In this document: piece by piece, positions 12,267 to 24,900 of the stretch
Numbering within the stretch: position 1 is the stretch's first letter
Layout of the letters: each line of letters starts with the position of its first letter
Assembly (NCBI GenBank): GCA_038049695.1
Contig: CP142453.1
Location: 116,786,001-116,850,000 of the forward strand
Direction of reading: 5' to 3'
DNA: 64,000 bases
From: Cinnamomum chago
Lineage: Eukaryota > Streptophyta > Magnoliopsida > Laurales > Lauraceae
Position numbers and translations under genes: made by a program
The notes under the pieces: generated by a model
What the model was told of the DNA's origin: nothing
The model's input: the letters and a program-made list of their open reading frames with translations, nothing else
Databases searched by the model: none

Positions 12267-13014
12267 GATTATTCAGCATGTAACAGAATAGTCATCTCAA
12301 TATGTTAAAGTGTTAAGATCAGATTATAGGAGAAGGAGCTATTTTGTTTACTTTGGTATTGAATCAAGCATTATTGTATGAAAGTTACTTTAATGGAACA
12401 GAACTCGTCAGTTCTTGAAAATCTAACATTATTAATGAATATATATATAGAGAGAGAGAGAGACAACTTTCTTCCAACTTAGTTAGAATATAAGATAACA
12501 CTTCCTGTTGGAGGGAGTGTTTACCCAGATGGGTATGTGGGTAAATCAGTTTTTTTCTTTGATTGTTTGAACTTTTTTAGTATTGTAGATTGCAATTGAT
12601 AGAATGATGGATTTTGGGGCTGACCCGATTGTGTTTTTTACAATAGAGTATTGAGATATGAACATGAATGCTTGTGTAACTTAAAGAAAGTTTGGGTATG
12701 ATGATTTGTGACCTGAATTCCTGAAATCTATGTTAGATACCTCATGTTTGAATATGTTTTTTTTTTTTTTTTGTGGCCCCCTAAATCCATGTTTTTTGTG
12801 AACTAATCAGCTACTGTCATCAGTTTGGTAAGACAGAGAAAAAGGTATGCAGCTGTATAGATTTTAAGTTGTTGTGACAACTGAAGAGTTCCATGATGGC
12901 AGTGTAAAACAACTCTTTGAGCTACATCATTATTGTAATTTATGTTGTCCTTAAAGATGGAAACTTTTTTGTAATAAAAAGAACACTTTTTTCTAATAAA
13001 CATCAATGCAACAT
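12267..13014. other. spacer between the MULE arms
   Basis: 748 bp of unique AT-rich sequence between the inverted arms. It includes a TATA/GAGA microsatellite near 12,441-12,463 and a poly-T run near 12,757-12,772. No gene is seen. It would form the loop of the palindrome. Confidence 0.7.
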
Positions 13015-14694
13015 AAATTACCAAAATCAACCTAAGTCGCCAACCTAATTCCTATTCAGAATTCAGTAATAACTTGTGTAACTCTTGCTGGAATTATATG
13101 ATATCGGGAATTAAATGGATAACTCAGTTCCCTATCCAACATAATGGGGTTCATCGCATATCAGTGTATGGTTTTCTTTTTTTTTTTTATAACAATATCA
13201 ATGTATAGGTATTGTTGGCGATTGCAAAAGGATCGGGTATGGTGCATCTTTTAAATCCCAAATTCTAGAGCCCACTATAACTTCTGATAAAATATATCCC
13301 AACAATATCTACAGCTTGGGTTTGCGGACAATTGGCTTTTTATATAGTTTTTACAGAGTTCGGATCAGAAGTATCATTTTTGTACTTCCTTTGTTTTTAA
13401 AGGATCCAAGTGTTGCAAATGCCTCTGCATTTCAGTATCTAGAAGTGGCCCTTAGGCATTAAAAAATGAGAATGATGCATATGACTACCTCATGACTGAT
13501 TGTATAAATTGCTCTTGACTATTTATTTGTGTTATTAACTCATTGTTCTGCTAATCGGGGTAATGATTATATTGCACATATTTTTACATAGGTTGGATCT
13601 TTCTTGATGGGGTGGTTAGGCATCATTTATAAAGGTGACATAAGCCGTTTCTCAGACCTGCTAGCCATTGGACTTACCACAGATTTTTTGGGAAGCCTCA
13701 CCACTTTCAGTGGCTGGAACCAAAAAATGCTGGAATTGGCTTCAAATGGAAAATGGGCATTTGTTGTGATTGGCTATTCTACAGGTAAAACTCTAGTGAG
13801 GATTACTCTCATCAGGATTATCCTGAGTCAATTCAAAATGGGTCTCAGAGAGGAGACTCTGCCAGAGCAAAATGACCAGAAATTTTAATGCTGTAACAGT
13901 GCGATGAAAATTTGCGTGGGAGGTACATGAAAGGGGCACATGAAAATTTCAGCCAGTCAAATTACCCCATCCATGTGACTTGGGTTCCAATAACTCAGAA
14001 ACACTTAACTGAAAACACCCAAAATGCACAATCACCAGTTACCAAAGGAAAAAAAAAAAAAGTTTTCAAGCATCTTCACTCAATCAATGTAAAAGAAGAC
14101 AAACCCAGATGAATATCATAGATCAGAACACTACACCATCAAAGGAATATAAGGAAATGGAATCAACAAAAATACCAATAGATCGAAATCAAGAAAGAAA
14201 AAAGACCCCATAACAGAATATTCACGCAAATCTTGAAAGAAGACAGTTTCAAAAGAGCTGAAAAGGTAGGAAGGAAGGATCAAATAGGAGGAAGGAGGAG
14301 GAAGAAGAAGAAGAACACTGCATTCCATACAGAATACATACCTGTTTGATGGAGATAGAGAGAGAGAGCTGCAGCAGTGTCAACGAGATGAGATTGAGAG
14401 AGAGAAAGCAGCTCTGGAGATTTGCAGAGAGGTTGGGTCGATCGTTGAGGAGATGGGAAGATTTGCTCTGCGTTTTCCCCTTTCTCCACTCAGCTGCGTT
14501 TTCTTCTTTCAAAAACAGGCGGGCAGCAGACTACAACGAACAATAATGGCGCCCATTCTTTCTCTCCTTTTTGTTTGGCTCAAAGTGTGGTCCAACTGGA
14601 GTCCAGCTGGACCACCAAAAAGTCTATCCACGTCGGACCACGTCGGATCGGAATCTCAAGTCGGGTTCTCAAGTCGGGGTGGATAGACTTTTTG
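13015..14694 (-). repeat. right arm of the palindromic MULE
   Basis: Inverted copy of the left arm without the hAT insertion. Its outer end has a short local duplication of the TCTCAAGTCGG word and of the CACGTCGGA word. The inner boundary is taken where homology stops, next to TTACCAAAATCAACC. Confidence 0.85.
13592..13784 (+). pseudogene. captured fluoride exporter (CrcB/FEX) exon, right-arm copy
   Basis: Mirror image of the left-arm copy. The exon begins after ...TTTTTACATAG and ends before GTAAAACTC, encoding about 64 residues from VGSFLMGWLG to VVIGYSTG. It carries LGSLTTFSGWNQ, the conserved pore segment of CrcB/FEX channels that export fluoride. Reading continues open to 13,888 past the donor, but that extension looks like intron. 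The rest of the channel is missing, so this is a gene fragment carried by the transposon. Confidence 0.75.
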
Positions 14695-14696
14695 CA

Positions 14697-14883
14697 AAAT
14701 AAATGCTTTGGTAGTCTATAGTGCAGTTTTAAACTATCTCTCAACGGGAGTTGGTTACGCTATAAAATTGATATTTTAATTAAAAACATAATTAATATGA
14801 TTTTATATATTCATTAACCAAGTATTCTAGCAAATAATCAATTTTACTGTCACAGCGACTCCGTTGAGAGAGCATTTATTTTC
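14697..14883. mobile_element. short MITE abutting the MULE
   Basis: Inverted ends AAAATAAATGC (14,697-14,707) and GCATTTATTTT (14,873-14,883), with internal inverted blocks CTCTCAACGG and CCGTTGAGAG. The left terminus overlaps the TSD of the MULE, so the MULE apparently inserted into the tip of this older element. Confidence 0.4.
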
Positions 14884-15864
14884 TTGGATTTTCATTACAT
14901 GAACTCATTGTATAGTTTCCACTATGCCAATTGAGGATTTATGCAAGTCAAGCTCCGTGACCGCAACTCTTCAAGACTGAATAAAAGGATATGAACTTTA
15001 TTCCTCGAGATCGTTTGTGTCGTGTGGACTAATGACAATCTGTTTACAAGCTAAGAGCATTTTTTTTCCCTCCTTCTCCTTGGAGTCTGTTTGCAAAACA
15101 CAATTTACGAGTAAAATAAAGTGAATTATTAATTCAAGAGAAAATAAAAATATAGAGCCAAATCAAAATGTACTAAATAACTAAACGTCATACTATGATG
15201 GATAGTTTTTTTTCACTTTTTTAATAAAAAAAAAGATTTTCATTATGTGTGGCAGGAGAAAATAATTTGTTGACTTTTTTATTGAGAAAGGGATAGTTGC
15301 CATAAAAAAGCCTCAAATATTTGAAATGAACCAAAGGAATCCACCAAACCATGGAACTCCTAAAAATGGAACTCCTAAAAAGAATTTAGAATCTTCTAAA
15401 AGGGGGTTTACACATGGTGACCATGGGTGGACCAATCACGGACAGCCAGCCACATTAAGTTGCCCGTGGTTGCTGCCTGCCCGTAGTTGGTCCACCCACG
15501 ATCACCGTGGGGTAAAACGTCACCAGAATTAGATTCCCCTAAAATAGACTTAGGAACAATACTCTAATGCAACTATTTTAGTACAACTTTTGTGTGGGCA
15601 CACTATTATTTGCACAAATTTTTTTTCCACACTCATGCATGCGTGTGTATCTCATGTACACGCGCTTCAATGACTTGTACATGGTGATCGTGGTACACGC
15701 TATGCACAGCTTCTATACAAGATATAACAGTGCACAAACCAAAAAATTGTATTGAAAGTTGCCGTGAACAAAAAGTAAAGCTAAAATATGTGCAACACCT
15801 TCCTTAAACCATTTTAGGAATTTCATGATTTTGAGGAGGTTTTTTTTTTTTTTTTATCATTTCT
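14884..15864. other. intergenic, no gene seen
   Basis: AT-rich, with poly-T near 15,840-15,856. The open frame at 15,326-15,532 lacks any recognisable feature. Confidence 0.5.
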
Positions 15865-16240
15865 GGGATTTAACATATCAATCCCCTTTAAACCCTACAT
15901 TTTCAATTTCATGATTGAAAATCTAATAATGTTACGAAAGTCATTTGACTTTAGTATACTTTTCTGCCCTAAATCCCATGATATCATAGGAGTTTAAAAA
16001 CTCAAGATATCATTGGATTCAAATGTTGAAAGTTGAAAAGCATGTACATTGAAAAGCCTAAGCAGTCTTCTTATCTGGATCTGGATCCAGATCCGGATCC
16101 CATGATTTTATGAGATCCAGGGCAGAAAAGTAAAAAAAAAAATTGGACAATAGTCAAATGACTCTAGGGACATTAATAGGTTTTTAGTCATGAAATTGGT
16201 AGAATAGGGTTTAAGGAGAATTAATATGTCAAATCTCCTT
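15865..16240. mobile_element. foldback MITE, copy 1
   Basis: About 376 bp. The left end GGGATTTAACATATCAATCC pairs with the right end ...GAATTAATATGTCAAATCTCC. Inner segments also pair, for example around TCATGATTGAAAATCTAA and its opposite near 16,180. A GGATCTGGATCCAGATCC centre lies near 16,078-16,095. The same element recurs at 16,265 and 18,863. Confidence 0.7.
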
Positions 16241-16264
16241 CTAAATATTCGAGGGTTTTTTTTA

Positions 16265-16584
16265 GGGGATTCGACATATCAATCCCCCTTAAATCTGTCA
16301 TCTCTAATTTCATGACTAAAAATCTAAAAACGACTCTAATGAGTTTTTTTTTCTACCTTGAATCCCATGATATCATGAGATCCAAATATTAAAAGTTGAA
16401 AAGCCCGTACATTAAAAAGCCTAAATAGTCTTCTTATCTCGACCTGGATCCTAGAGCAAAAAAGTAAAAAAAAAAAAAAAAATTTGGTGAACCAAAGTCA
16501 AACGACTCTAGTAACATTTATAAAATTTTAGTCATGAAATTGGGGAAATAGGGTTTAAGGGGAATTGATTTGTCAAATCCCCTT
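16265..16584. mobile_element. foldback MITE, copy 2
   Basis: About 320 bp, same family and layout as copy 1 and separated from it by about 24 bp. It starts GGGGATTCGACATATCAATC and ends near GTCAAATCCCC. A poly-A tract lies internally near 16,466. Confidence 0.7.
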
Positions 16585-17044
16585 GTATAATCATCCCTTA
16601 AAAAAGAGATAATTTTTAAATTTTAGTACATTTTTATTTGGTTTTTTTTTTCTTGAATTAATCCCTCACACCACTGTAATAGAGAGCTTGAATTCCAATC
16701 ATTTTCATCTACCCACGTGCGAAACATAAGATTATAGAAGGTTTTCATCTGATTTCCATCTGTCCATTGTAAGATCATAAAAAAATCTCTGATAGTTGAC
16801 TCTCAAAATTCTGTAGTATGGGTGGATACCGTGGGCTAATAAATCTGCAAGAAACCCCACCTGGCTAAATCAGGATCGAAACAAAAGTCTAGAAAATCAA
16901 GCAACAGTTAAAAGTCTGGAGAGAAAACGACATCGCACGCAACCAACCCCGACCTCTCTCTTTCTCTCTCGTGAATGAAGCCTCCTCTCTCTTTCCTTCT
17001 CTAAAAGTTTCAGTACCGTTTCACCATTTCTCTCCCTCTCGGCC

Positions 17045-19932
17045 ATGTCTGAAAGAAATTCATGGCGAAGAACTCCGACCCATGGCCGCAAAACGCTGCC
17101 TCCACACCCCAACCACCGTACACTAACCCTCCCTCCTTTCCCTCGTTTGAAGCCTAACAAACCCATCAAAATCCTCCAGCGTTGCTCATCCGAACCGATC
17201 ATCCCAACCGTCGGATCCTTTGAAGAAGACGATCATCGAAGACAGAACCAAGTCCTCACATCTCCCCTGCAATCCATCTCTCCCTCTCCTTATTCTTCTC
17301 AGGTAGTAAATATATACCATCTGGGTCGGTCTCAATTCCTTCTTTTTTTTTTTGCTATTGTGTCTGTTTGTATTTGTAATAAGAGTGTCTGTTGTATCTG
17401 TGTTGTGAAATGTAGAGATACAGAGAGGATTCAAAGGTGGTGGTGAACGTGACGGTTGAGGGGAGTCCTGGGCCTGTGCGGGCCATGGTTAGTTTGGGAG
17501 CAAGCGTAGAGGACACCATCAAGCTCGTTGTGGACAAATATGGCCAAGAAGGGCGAAGCCCTCGGCTCGACCGTCATGCTCTCTCAACGTTCGAGCTGCA
17601 TGACTCATATTTTAGCCTACAAGGTAAGTTTAGTTTAAATTTCTTTTGAAGCATCTGTTTCATTAAAAAAAAAAAAAAAAAAAAAGTTTAGATTTTACCA
17701 AGTAGGCCCAACTGAAGAGCATCACCAAATTTTCCTTTATTTCTGCTGCTATTCCAGATATGGCCTCAAAAAAAAACATCAGTATGTAATGAGAAAGGAA
17801 TTGGGGGAAGTAGTAGAAAGACAGTAGTAATTCTCTTTCAGATTTAGTTGGACAACTTGGGGTTGTTGTAATGTGAAAAGATTTAAGATTTCATAATCCT
17901 TAGTGTATCTAGCTACCAAACTCAAAACCATTGCATCTCAGATCTGGCATACCGGTTTGGCACTTTGGTGTGTCTTGACCCTTTTAATTTAAAATAGAAA
18001 TACAAAAATTGCATTAGAATAGAAAAATAAAAAATTCTCATTTTTTCTAGCTTGCTTTTAAAGTGTTCACAATGTAAATCAATTAATAAACAAGAATATA
18101 AAAGCAGTGAGATCACAGGATTTTTATCAACAAAGCAGTCGATACATGACCGTTTGCATTGGACAAAATGTTTTGTGTTTTATTTTAATCTTCTTTTTTT
18201 TCTCTTTACATGGAGGACTTGTCCTCAGCCTCACACCCCCAATCAGTTCACAACCACGTATTTTGACTACTAGTCAGTCATATTCTTTCATAATTTAAAT
18301 GATGCATATAGTTATTAAAATTTGAGGAGACAATATAAGAGGGCAGGAATTATTTGATCAGTCTGTTTTTGAGGTTACCCCTAATCCATGTGCTTATTTA
18401 TTTGATCAGACTGATTTTTTACGTGGAGTCAATCCATTCTTAGCCAAGCACCTTTCCTCCACATAAACAAGGGATTGATGAATCCCCGGCTGTTGTGCGG
18501 TGCGGGAGTCGGGAAGGCTATATTTGTAGTGGGTGTGTGAGTGTTTACCACATAAAAAATAAAACTTATTTCATTTGCGGGTATTTCTTTTTTCTTCGCT
18601 TAAAAGGCGAATATTTCCTTAAGTCATGCACCTAAGCACGATCCATCAGAAGTGATACGTGCATACACTACTTCCTCGATTCACCACAGACGATACTACT
18701 AATTTCACTCGACTTGATGAATGATTTGTTTTAAAAAAGGTACATAATTTGAGAATTATTATATTTTAGTTAACAACAAAAAATAATAATGTATGGTTAC
18801 GACAATACACTTGTATTGAAAACACTCAATTTTCAAAATAATACACCCAACTATATTTTTTTGGGGATTTGACATATCAATCCCTCTTAAACTTTGTATC
18901 CTCAATTTCACAACCGAAAATCTAACAATGTCACAAGAGTCGTTTGAGGTCTGGTACACTTTTTTTTTTTTTTTTGAACTTTTCTGCTCCAGATCCTTTG
19001 ATATGATAGGAGTTTAAAAACCCAAGATATCATGGGATCCAAACGTTAAAAGTTGAAAAGCCCGTGCATTGAAAAGTCTAAACAGAAGTCTTAACTGACC
19101 TAGATCCCATGATAGCATGGGATTCAAGGCAGAAAAGTTAAAAAATTAAAATTAAAATTAAAAAAAATCGTAGACTAGAGTCAAACGATTCTAGTGAAAT
19201 TAATAGATTTTTAGTCATGAAATTAGAGAAATAAGATTTAAGGGAAATTAATATGTCAAACCCCCTTAAAACAAAATTAAAAGCAGATTGTTCCTCAGCT
19301 TTTTAAAGGTATCAGTCATGGCCAAGTCTTCTATGTATTATAATTACCTTTTAAGATCTTGGTAAACTATCTGACATCAAAAGGAACGGATATAAAGCAG
19401 TGGAGAAGAGAGAGAAAAGGGCCCACATGAAGGGTTCTTTTTCTTTTTCTTTTTCCTTCTTTTTCTTGTACTGGTAAAATGAAGATTGTCACCAGCTGCT
19501 GCTCAACGCTCCTCCTCCCCTTCTTGTTTGTTTGAGAAGCCCCACTCCCACCATCCTAAACACAAGAACACTGTTCACGTGAAACTGATGAAATTCATCT
19601 TGATTAGGTAACAATATGATGAGAAACTAGTTTAACAATAGAAATATTTACAAACTTTTGAGTGGGCTTTGACAGGATTGAATAAATGGGATCGGGTCGG
19701 AGATGTGGGAAGCAGGAGCTTTTTCCTTCGTAAGAGCTGCAGTAGCCGCAGTGACCGGAATATGTTGGAAGAAGAAGAAGGTGGAATAAGAGGAGGCTCT
19801 GAGATTGTTGGCTCTGGTGCTCCAGTGGTTCCACCTCAGCTTTTCTATTCTTTCATTGCTCCAAGGATTAGTAAGATTGGAAGAAGAACAAGGAAAATAT
19901 GGAAGGTCTTAGGTTGTATGGCATGTTCATGA
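17045..19932 (+). CDS. DUF7054 protein, At4g22758-like
   Basis: Three exons, 17,045-17,302, 17,416-17,623 and 19,676-19,932, joined with GT-AG borders and correct phase, encode 240 residues. The N-terminal part is basic and proline-rich, with the family's conserved [13 protein letters not shown] segment at about residues 38-50. Residues about 92-175 form the DUF7054 domain, with [31 protein letters not shown] and [13 protein letters not shown]. The C-terminus ends in a basic [18 protein letters not shown] tail. The match is to the plant family 'uncharacterized protein At4g22758-like', recalled from memory. Biochemical function is unknown; the domain is thought to be ubiquitin-like. The start is the only ATG in frame with the conserved SERN opening. 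Intron 2 carries a foldback MITE. Confidence 0.88.
18863..19266. mobile_element. foldback MITE, copy 3, in intron 2 of the DUF7054 gene
   Basis: About 404 bp. It starts GGGGATTTGACATATCAATC and ends ...AATTAATATGTCAAACCCCC. It is the same family as 15,865 and 16,265. It lies wholly inside the intron and leaves the splice sites untouched. Confidence 0.7.
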
Positions 19933-20767
19933 TGTCATGACTCATGAGTCTGGATCCTAGGCTGGGGCTCACAGAATTTTGTGAGGCTGTCTCCTGGAGC
20001 CCACTCATAAAAAAAAATTAAGCCGCTCAAGATAAATGCCCCAGTCTTAAATGGGGGCATTGGCTAAATCTTTATTATAACAGAAGTCATGATGTTCATC
20101 ATCGGAATGATCATGTACATTGAAACATGTATAAAAATATTACAAAAGGTAAATAATAAATATGATCGTAGGCAAAACTCCTATTGAAATGAAATTTATC
20201 TGCATCATGAAAAAGTGGAGTACATTTATTTTGAAGAATTTAGATTTTTAATAATTCGGTATCAAAGGGGAACCTCACAAATTTCTTTTGAGTCTCAACA
20301 TTGCATACGTCTGGTAAGAGCAAGAGGAGAAATTTTGACAGGATTAGGTAGTGGAGACATCAGTTCCTGTACATAAGTAGACTGTAAAAAGAGTTTTCTC
20401 AATCTCCATTTTTTTTTTTTCCTTCTCCTCATCTAAATGATGTAAAGAGTTGACATCATTGCTAGAAAATGTGAAAATTGTTGTTTAGACAACAGACCGT
20501 TTCACATCCCTATCTTATCTTTGGACTTTGAGCTTGGATAATTTATTCACCAAATGGGCAAAGATCACATCACCTGACCACAACCTGCAAAAGTTCACAA
20601 AATCCGTAGAAGCATGGTTATTCAGATACATTTCATAGATAGTTCATACAAGCAACAATAGAATCATCACCACCATCAGGCCACAAAATAGCAACAAATG
20701 TTTTACAGTTTGTGTTACATGTCCTACCAAACATAGTAGCAGTACATATGTGGCAAATAGACTGGCC
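19933..20767. other. convergent intergenic region
   Basis: Lies between the stop codons of two convergent genes and should hold both 3' untranslated regions and poly(A) sites. No other gene is seen. Confidence 0.6.
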
Positions 20768-21897
20768 TCACAGTAACTTTGCATCAGGTTGTCTTTCTGG
20801 CACAGAAGCTTGGAATGCTGGCAGAACTTTGTATGCTGCATAGATCCTATTTAGAGTAGGGAAACTGGACTGCATACACAAATACCAGAAAACAACTACG
20901 ATTTTATGCATTCATAATATCATTGTTGCAACCATGAGGTTCTGGGCACCAGTCATGTTAGCAATTAAAAAAAAATGCAGCATCAAGTACCATTTGCTGA
21001 GAAATAAATTGCATACAAAATTTTACATGAGATTGGTTACTCTTCCATCACATCACAGTTGGACAGATCAATTTCAAATAAGACATTTATGTTACCAAAA
21101 ATAGGGACTCGGACTCACCCAGACAACTCAATAACAGCAGATGTCAATAGGAAGTTTCAGAAACCATGTGGAAAATTCCAACATTACTTTAGCTTCCAAC
21201 AGTACAGAATAATTTCTAGGCCTATTGTGTCTCATTGCTCAATTTATTTCTTTTGCATTCAATGTAAAACAAGCCAAATGCTTTTTTTTTCTTCAAAAAA
21301 AAACCAAATAATGTTCTACTTTAAACTGTAGAACGAAATTATAAAAAAAAGCATTGAAATCTCAATATGAGTTTGAACTCAAATGTAGTTTCCAAAGTTT
21401 ATTAATATTCATCCATTTCATCCTGACTAGCTTATTGGTAATTAACCCCCAACACCAATTATGCCCAGAGACGATGGTTTTTTTCATTAAAAAAAAAAAA
21501 AAACCGTGAAACAATGGGAAATGGAACAAGGTGAGTGTGTGCACATAGAATTGGAATGCTGAGGTTTGGTTACAGAACAAAGGAAATCCTCAATTTACCA
21601 ACATCTGAAGCTGGGTATTAAGATCAAATATGTTAAGGGATCAACATCTGCTAAAATTTCTTTCCTGATTTTCAAAACTCTACCCGTATGGAACATGGAA
21701 GGAGAAAACTTTAACTTTATCCTCGAAAGCAAGCAGAGGTCAACTGAAGCCTTAGAAGCATTTAATAAAGTAAGGTCTTGGGGCAAAAAATCAACAGGTA
21801 AAACACATGCTGAGAGTCTCGCAGTTCTCACACAGGATTTCATAAGTTATGATTTCTTTTCCTATCTGCACGAAGAAGAACCTAATTTTTTAGCAAT

Positions 21898-21935
<38 letters not shown>

Positions 21936-24900
21936 AAACCCTACAAATTCTACCAAGCACAAAAAAGAAGGATAAAAAGGGAGGTTATACAAATAATAGA
22001 AGTAGAAACTTGGGATGCTATTACATTTACTCATGAAGTAAGAGGCATAATGTTAGCAACCAAATTGATTAAATGAGAAAAACCAGGTTTGTAGATTCTA
22101 TTTTGAGAAATGTATCTATCACCCAGGCCACCTCAAAGATGGGATAAGACTTTGATAATATGATGGTAGGATATACTTGTTTTGAAAGTCCACCTGTCAA
22201 GTCCATGCTTTGGGTGGGCTCTAACCTTGTGCAACTAAGGTGTGATGGCCACATGAAAGATTAGATAAATTTATTTGCTATGATGCCCAGATACGGCTAG
22301 GATACGCCATAGACATGGCAGGGACACGGATTTAACACATAAAAAGTGAAATATCGAATACGATACGACACAATACATAGCCCATTTCAAAGTATCTGTG
22401 CGTCATAGTTTATTTGCTGATTTTGAAATGAAAACGAAAGAAATATAAACTTTAATTTTCTATTGGTGATTCTGAATGGATATAAAGTGATGGAGAAAGA
22501 AAGGTAATATTAATAAGTTAATCCTTGGACTAGTAGCTATTTCTTGCATATTATAAGAGATAGAGAACTGCAGCCAGATGTTATGAGGAACAATGAGCAG
22601 AACCATTGCAGGAATGATATATGAGAATGACTTGATGAAGATCCCTTAACAAATAAGAAAACTAAAAGCCACTTGTTGGAGTGCCATCCTTTTACATTCT
22701 TTTTCTTGCATATATAAAATCCCAGTTAACTTCAAAAATAAAACAGTTGGACAAATAACAGGCTAATGAAATACAAAATGAAACCAAAAAATGTTGTGCG
22801 AAAGTGGCGCAGCAGAAGATACCTGCGATCGACGGTCTAGATGCAACATGCATAAACACATGCAATCAATCCACACACACAAGAGACACAGGATTTACGT
22901 GGTTCACCCAAATAGGACTATGTCCACAGGGGACAGTAGGAAGTATATCACTACAACAGTGGAGGTATTATCTCACAGTCCCTAATCCCACAGTACACCC
23001 AGCACCTCAACACTCTCATCTCTCCATGGTGTAGGGAACACCACCTTGCAGAGAGATTACATTGTATATCTCTTCCTCTCTCTTTCTTCCGCTCATCTCA
23101 ACCCAGAGGGAGGCCTCTATTTATAACCTCCATCAGAATGGGAGGGCTTACCATTGCCCATGCTTTCCTAGCTTTGCACCATGTGTGTTGTCAGCTGGCC
23201 CATGTGCTAGCCCATGTCAAGATGTCCTAGCTTTGCACCATGTGTGTTGTCAGCTGGCCCATGTGCTAGCCCATGTCAAGATGTCCCATGAGAAAGTCAA
23301 CAATATAGCTCCTATTGAGCTATAGCCCATTATGCTAACAAAAAAAGTGAGAAATTTTTTCAAAATAATGCTTAAAATTTGGCAGCAAACTCAAACATTC
23401 TAGAGGAACATCTAAAAAAAGGAACACTCCTCATCATCAGATCCTATGGGAAGGCACGAGCAAAAAAAGGAAAAAAGGGTCAAAATTGTAGCGATGGATG
23501 GTTTGAAAATAAAAATTACCATATCAATGTTGAATCTTGTTGTGGCGACACTAATCTGCGGGGCTAAGAATACATCAGCCTGCATATGAAAATCTCTCAA
23601 GTTCAAACTTTGAAGACCACAACAATTTGTAACTTGAACAGTAAAAGCTTGCATAAACATCAGACCATAGACAGATAAGCATGAGGTTTGAATACTTCAC
23701 ACAAATACATCCCTTGACTATCACAAGATAAACCCAAGAATAATGTAAAGTTTGTCAAAATTAAAACATAGTTTCTTCCATCAAAACCTTATAAATATAT
23801 ATAATAGAAATGAAAGAAATAGCCAAGTTTGAGAATCAACTGCATTCGATATTAGCAATAGCATGGTCTTTTAAACAACTACATTAACTATTTGGGAGAA
23901 AGCATAAACAAGTTTTCTTCTAATTTAACTAAGGACAGGTAAGAGGTTTTCACCCCCTTTTTCTTCTTTTCTTTTTCGAGAGTCAAAGACAGGCAAGGGT
24001 TAGGGCGCCTAAATGCATTTCAGGTGGAGACAATGACACAATCAAGTGAGCCAAATTCAATTATTTGTGAACTTAAATAAACCTCGATCTTCAATCAACA
24101 GTAAATCAATCATAAGACAAGGAAAAACATAGTGATTCACTTATCAATGGTTGCTAGATCCACCTTCAATCCAATGGGAGATAGCTCAAACCAATAGGAG
24201 AAGGAAATATAAAAGTGCAAGAACGCAAACTTTTATTCAAAATATAATAAACATATGCAAGAATGAGTTAGTGGACCCTTACAAAGCATATCTATTTAAT
24301 GTTTAAATGCTATAACATCTTCAAAACTTAATATAAAAAAATATAAAAAATATAAAAATCACAGCAATTGATTCTAAACTCATAACATATAAAATCCCTA
24401 AATATTAACATCCTAACATAATCAAAATAAAGAAAGAATATTCCCTTGAGCAACCAGAAGAAAGGCATAGAGAATTTGTTGGACGCAAGGGCATCTTGCA
24501 ATCTTAAGGATGTGAGCCCATTAGCTGTCTTTGTGGAGAAAGCCACACAATCTCAAACCAAATCATCTGAGAAAAAGCAATCTAAACACCTTGCTTCCTA
24601 AATATATGACGCAATCAGGGAAGCCAAATCCAATTGATTATGGGTTCAATAAACCCTGATCTTTAATCAAACACAAAATCTACTCACACAAGGACAAAAA
24701 CATATTCAATGACCGTTGATCACGAATATCCACCATGGATCTTCAATCCAACGGGAGATGCTAAACCAAAAGGAGGAGACAGAAAACTGAACATTGAAGC
24801 AATTTTATCAAAGAGAAAATTATCATAAAACAAGTCCACATGGACATTCCATTAGATGCCTTTAAATCGAAGGATTATATACCAAAAATAATAATAATAA

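Larger units (their letters stand above)
10006..14703. mobile_element. palindromic Mutator-like element carrying FEX gene pieces
   Basis: The element is 10,015-14,694 (4,680 bp). Both ends read inward as CAAAAAGTCTATSCACC. The perfect 9-bp CAAAATAAA flanks it (10,006-10,014 and 14,695-14,703), the hallmark of Mutator-superfamily insertion. The two arms are near-identical inverted copies of about 1.66 kb around a 748-bp spacer. Each arm carries host-derived sequence: a leader-like segment followed by a GTATGT donor-like site, and a 193-bp exon of a CrcB/FEX fluoride channel in the opposite orientation. No transposase is visible, so it would be non-autonomous (Pack-MULE type). The high arm identity points to recent formation. 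Confidence 0.85.

Noticed and set aside
13604-13888. Complete small membrane-protein gene
   Set aside because: The first two thirds is one exon of a FEX channel and the rest is intron read-through; the start codon offered is TTG and no upstream exons exist in the element.
23169-23286. Possible start of a CRISPR-like array
   Set aside because: Only two adjacent identical 59-bp units without spacers, in a plant LTR; this is a tandem duplication.
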